Below are positions 30,206 through 31,301 of a DNA stretch of 31,301 bases, piece by piece (positions within the stretch are counted from its first letter, which is position 1; each line of letters starts with the position of its first letter). The stretch covers positions 1 through 31,301 of the forward strand of contig DASZMZ010000278.1 of the NCBI GenBank assembly GCA_035551455.1, given 5' to 3'. A program made the position numbers and the translations under genes. The stretch comes from Sulfopaludibacter sp035551455 (lineage in GTDB: Bacteria; Acidobacteriota; Terriglobia; Bryobacterales; Bryobacteraceae). The notes below the pieces were generated by a model. The model searched no databases, was not told where the DNA came from, and saw nothing but the letters and a program-made list of their open reading frames with translations.

Positions 30206-31183
30206 ATGCCGGGTCCGCTCGTCTCCGTCATCGTACCGGTCTATAACGGCGAAACCACCGTCGCCGACACCATCGAATCCGCCGCCCGCCAGACCTACCC
30301 CAACCTCGAGATCGTCGTGGTGGACGATGGCTCCACCGATGACACAGTGGCCCTCGTCCAATCGCTGGCCGCCCAGGACCCGCGCATCCGCCTCATCCGC
30401 CAGGCCAACGGCCGCGTGGGCCGCGCCCGCAATCGCGCCATCGCCGAATCCACCGGCCCCTTCATCGCTCCTCTCGACGCCGACGATCTATGGGACCCGG
30501 CCAAGATCGAGCGCCAGGTGCGCCGCATCCAGGAGGCCGGCGAGCGGACGGGCTTCGTCTACTGCTGGTCGGTCCGCATCGATGGCTCCGGCCTCGTTCT
30601 GGACTGCCTGCCGCGGTGGCGCGTCGAAGGCGACAGGCTGCCCACGCTGCTCCAGGTCAACTTCCTGGGCAACGCCAGCACGCCCCTATTCCGGCGCCGC
30701 TGCGTGGAAGAGGCCGGCGGCTACGACGAAAGCCTCCGATCCTGTGAGGATTGGGACCTCGCCCTGAAGATCGCCGCGCGCCACGCCGTCGCCGTCGTAC
30801 CCGAATTGCTGGTGGGCTATCGCCGCTCGCCCGGCGCCATGTCGTCGGACGTCGGCGAGATGTGGCGCGCCCGCACGCTGGTGGCCGCGGGCGTTCGCCA
30901 ACGCCAGCCGGAACTACCGCGCGCGCTCTTCCGCCAGTCGGAGCAGCAGTTCGCGCTGTACCTGGCCGGCACGCTCTTCTGGTCCGGCGACTACGCTCGC
31001 GCGCTCCTCTGGCTGCTCCGCGCCTTCCCGTCCCGCCGCTTGTGGCAGATCGTGCCCTACATCCTGCGCCGCCTGCTCGCGCCCAAGACCGTCCAGCCGC
31101 GCCGCATGCTCCCCGGAGTCCCCCTCGACACCACCGGCATCGAAGGACCCATGATTCCCGACGAGCGCCTCATCGACCGGTAA
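30206..31183 (+). CDS. Family 2 glycosyltransferase
   Basis: A 325-aa GT-A transferase. Motifs are VSVIVPVYNGETTVADTI at the start, LEIVVVDDGSTDDT (34-47), GRVGRARNRAIAEST, PLDADDLWDP (DxD, near 88-97) and YDESLRSCEDWDLALKIA (catalytic ED region). The C-terminal 100 residues are helical, basic and partly hydrophobic. The start at 30206 is preferred because the domain begins at once and it follows the previous stop by 4 bp; an in-frame start at 30173 would overlap the preceding gene. It ends the cluster within the window and is followed in the same frame by a copy of its own C-terminal coding region. Confidence 0.92.
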   Translation: MPGPLVSVIVPVYNGETTVADTIESAARQTYPNLEIVVVDDGSTDDTVALVQSLAAQDPRIRLIRQANGRVGRARNRAIAESTGPFIAPLDADDLWDPAKIERQVRRIQEAGERTGFVYCWSVRIDGSGLVLDCLPRWRVEGDRLPTLLQVNFLGNASTPLFRRRCVEEAGGYDESLRSCEDWDLALKIAARHAVAVVPELLVGYRRSPGAMSSDVGEMWRARTLVAAGVRQRQPELPRALFRQSEQQFALYLAGTLFWSGDYARALLWLLRAFPSRRLWQIVPYILRRLLAPKTVQPRRMLPGVPLDTTGIEGPMIPDERLIDR

Positions 31184-31301
31184 AAGCCCAGCGCAAGCCG
31201 GGACTATCGCGCGCTCTTCCGCCAGTCGGAGCATCAGTTCGCGCTGTATCTGGCCGGCACGCTCTTCTGGTCCGGCGACTACGCTCGCGCGCTCCTCTGG
31301 C
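31184..31301 (+). pseudogene. Partial copy of the preceding GT2 gene, cut by the window edge (gene-tail echo 3)
   Basis: From 31210 to the window end (92 bp) the sequence matches 30922-31013 at a 288-bp offset with only two substitutions; weaker similarity extends about 20 bp upstream with a 2-bp indel. The offset is a multiple of three, so the copy is in frame with the GT2 gene but separated by its TAA. It still reads DYRALFRQSEHQFALYLAG without a start codon. Its full extent is hidden by the window edge. Confidence 0.88.

Overview
This is a GC-rich, densely packed bacterial chromosomal window. The gene content suggests an Acidobacteriota soil bacterium of the Solibacter/Bryobacter type. The pointers are a TIGR03435-type soil protein, a PEP-CTERM exported protein, an Asp-box propeller protein, many Tat/Sec-exported enzymes, and purine/pyrimidine-biased short-word repeats between genes. 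The taxonomy is inferred from gene families, not from a marker gene. I saw no rRNA, tRNA, CRISPR array, integrase or transposase.

Layout. Positions 1-6.3 kb hold exported and catabolic genes: a secreted beta-propeller protein, a GH28-like polysaccharide hydrolase on the minus strand, a small F420/NADP-type oxidoreductase, fumarylacetoacetase coupled to an unrecognised 232-aa protein, and a TIGR03435 protein. Positions 6.3-7.1 kb hold an Hsp15-like S4 RNA-binding protein and a small unknown ORF. Positions 7.1-10.4 kb hold a tight hypC-D-E-A-B operon for [NiFe]-hydrogenase maturation. No hydrogenase subunits and no hypF are visible, and its HypA lacks the whole zinc-finger domain. Positions 10.5-14.2 kb hold glycerol catabolism (glpD facing glpK-glpF). 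At 14.2-15.1 kb there is a Tat-exported hydroxypyruvate-isomerase-like TIM barrel. At 15.1-15.3 kb there is a perfect-register array of 35 heptanucleotides. Positions 15.4-19.0 kb form a secreted oxidative operon: a di-heme cytochrome c, a PQQ dehydrogenase and an amidohydrolase. Positions 19.2-24.1 kb hold a PEP-CTERM protein with a structured leader, a phosphoglycerate-dehydrogenase-like enzyme and a large Asp-box propeller protein. Positions 24.3-31.2 kb hold an unknown 168-aa protein and then a glycan cluster: GT2, galE, an orphan solute-binding lipoprotein, a GT4 fused to a degenerate GT2-like region, and another GT2.

Four patterns cut across the genes. (1) Three unrelated genes are each followed, just after their stop codon, by a partial diverged copy of their own interior (3461-3516, 24848-24900, 31210-31301). 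(2) A twin-hairpin repeat occurs at 3522-3575 and 10386-10441. A compensatory base-pair change in one stem argues that the folded form is maintained. (3) Six starts have a TANNNT-type box ending 6-9 nt before the start codon and no Shine-Dalgarno sequence, which suggests leaderless mRNAs. (4) Two kinds of short-word repeat array, both purine-rich on the minus strand, occupy intergenic gaps. The strongest candidates for something not yet described are the zinc-finger-less HypA, the repeated gene-tail copies and the covarying twin hairpin.
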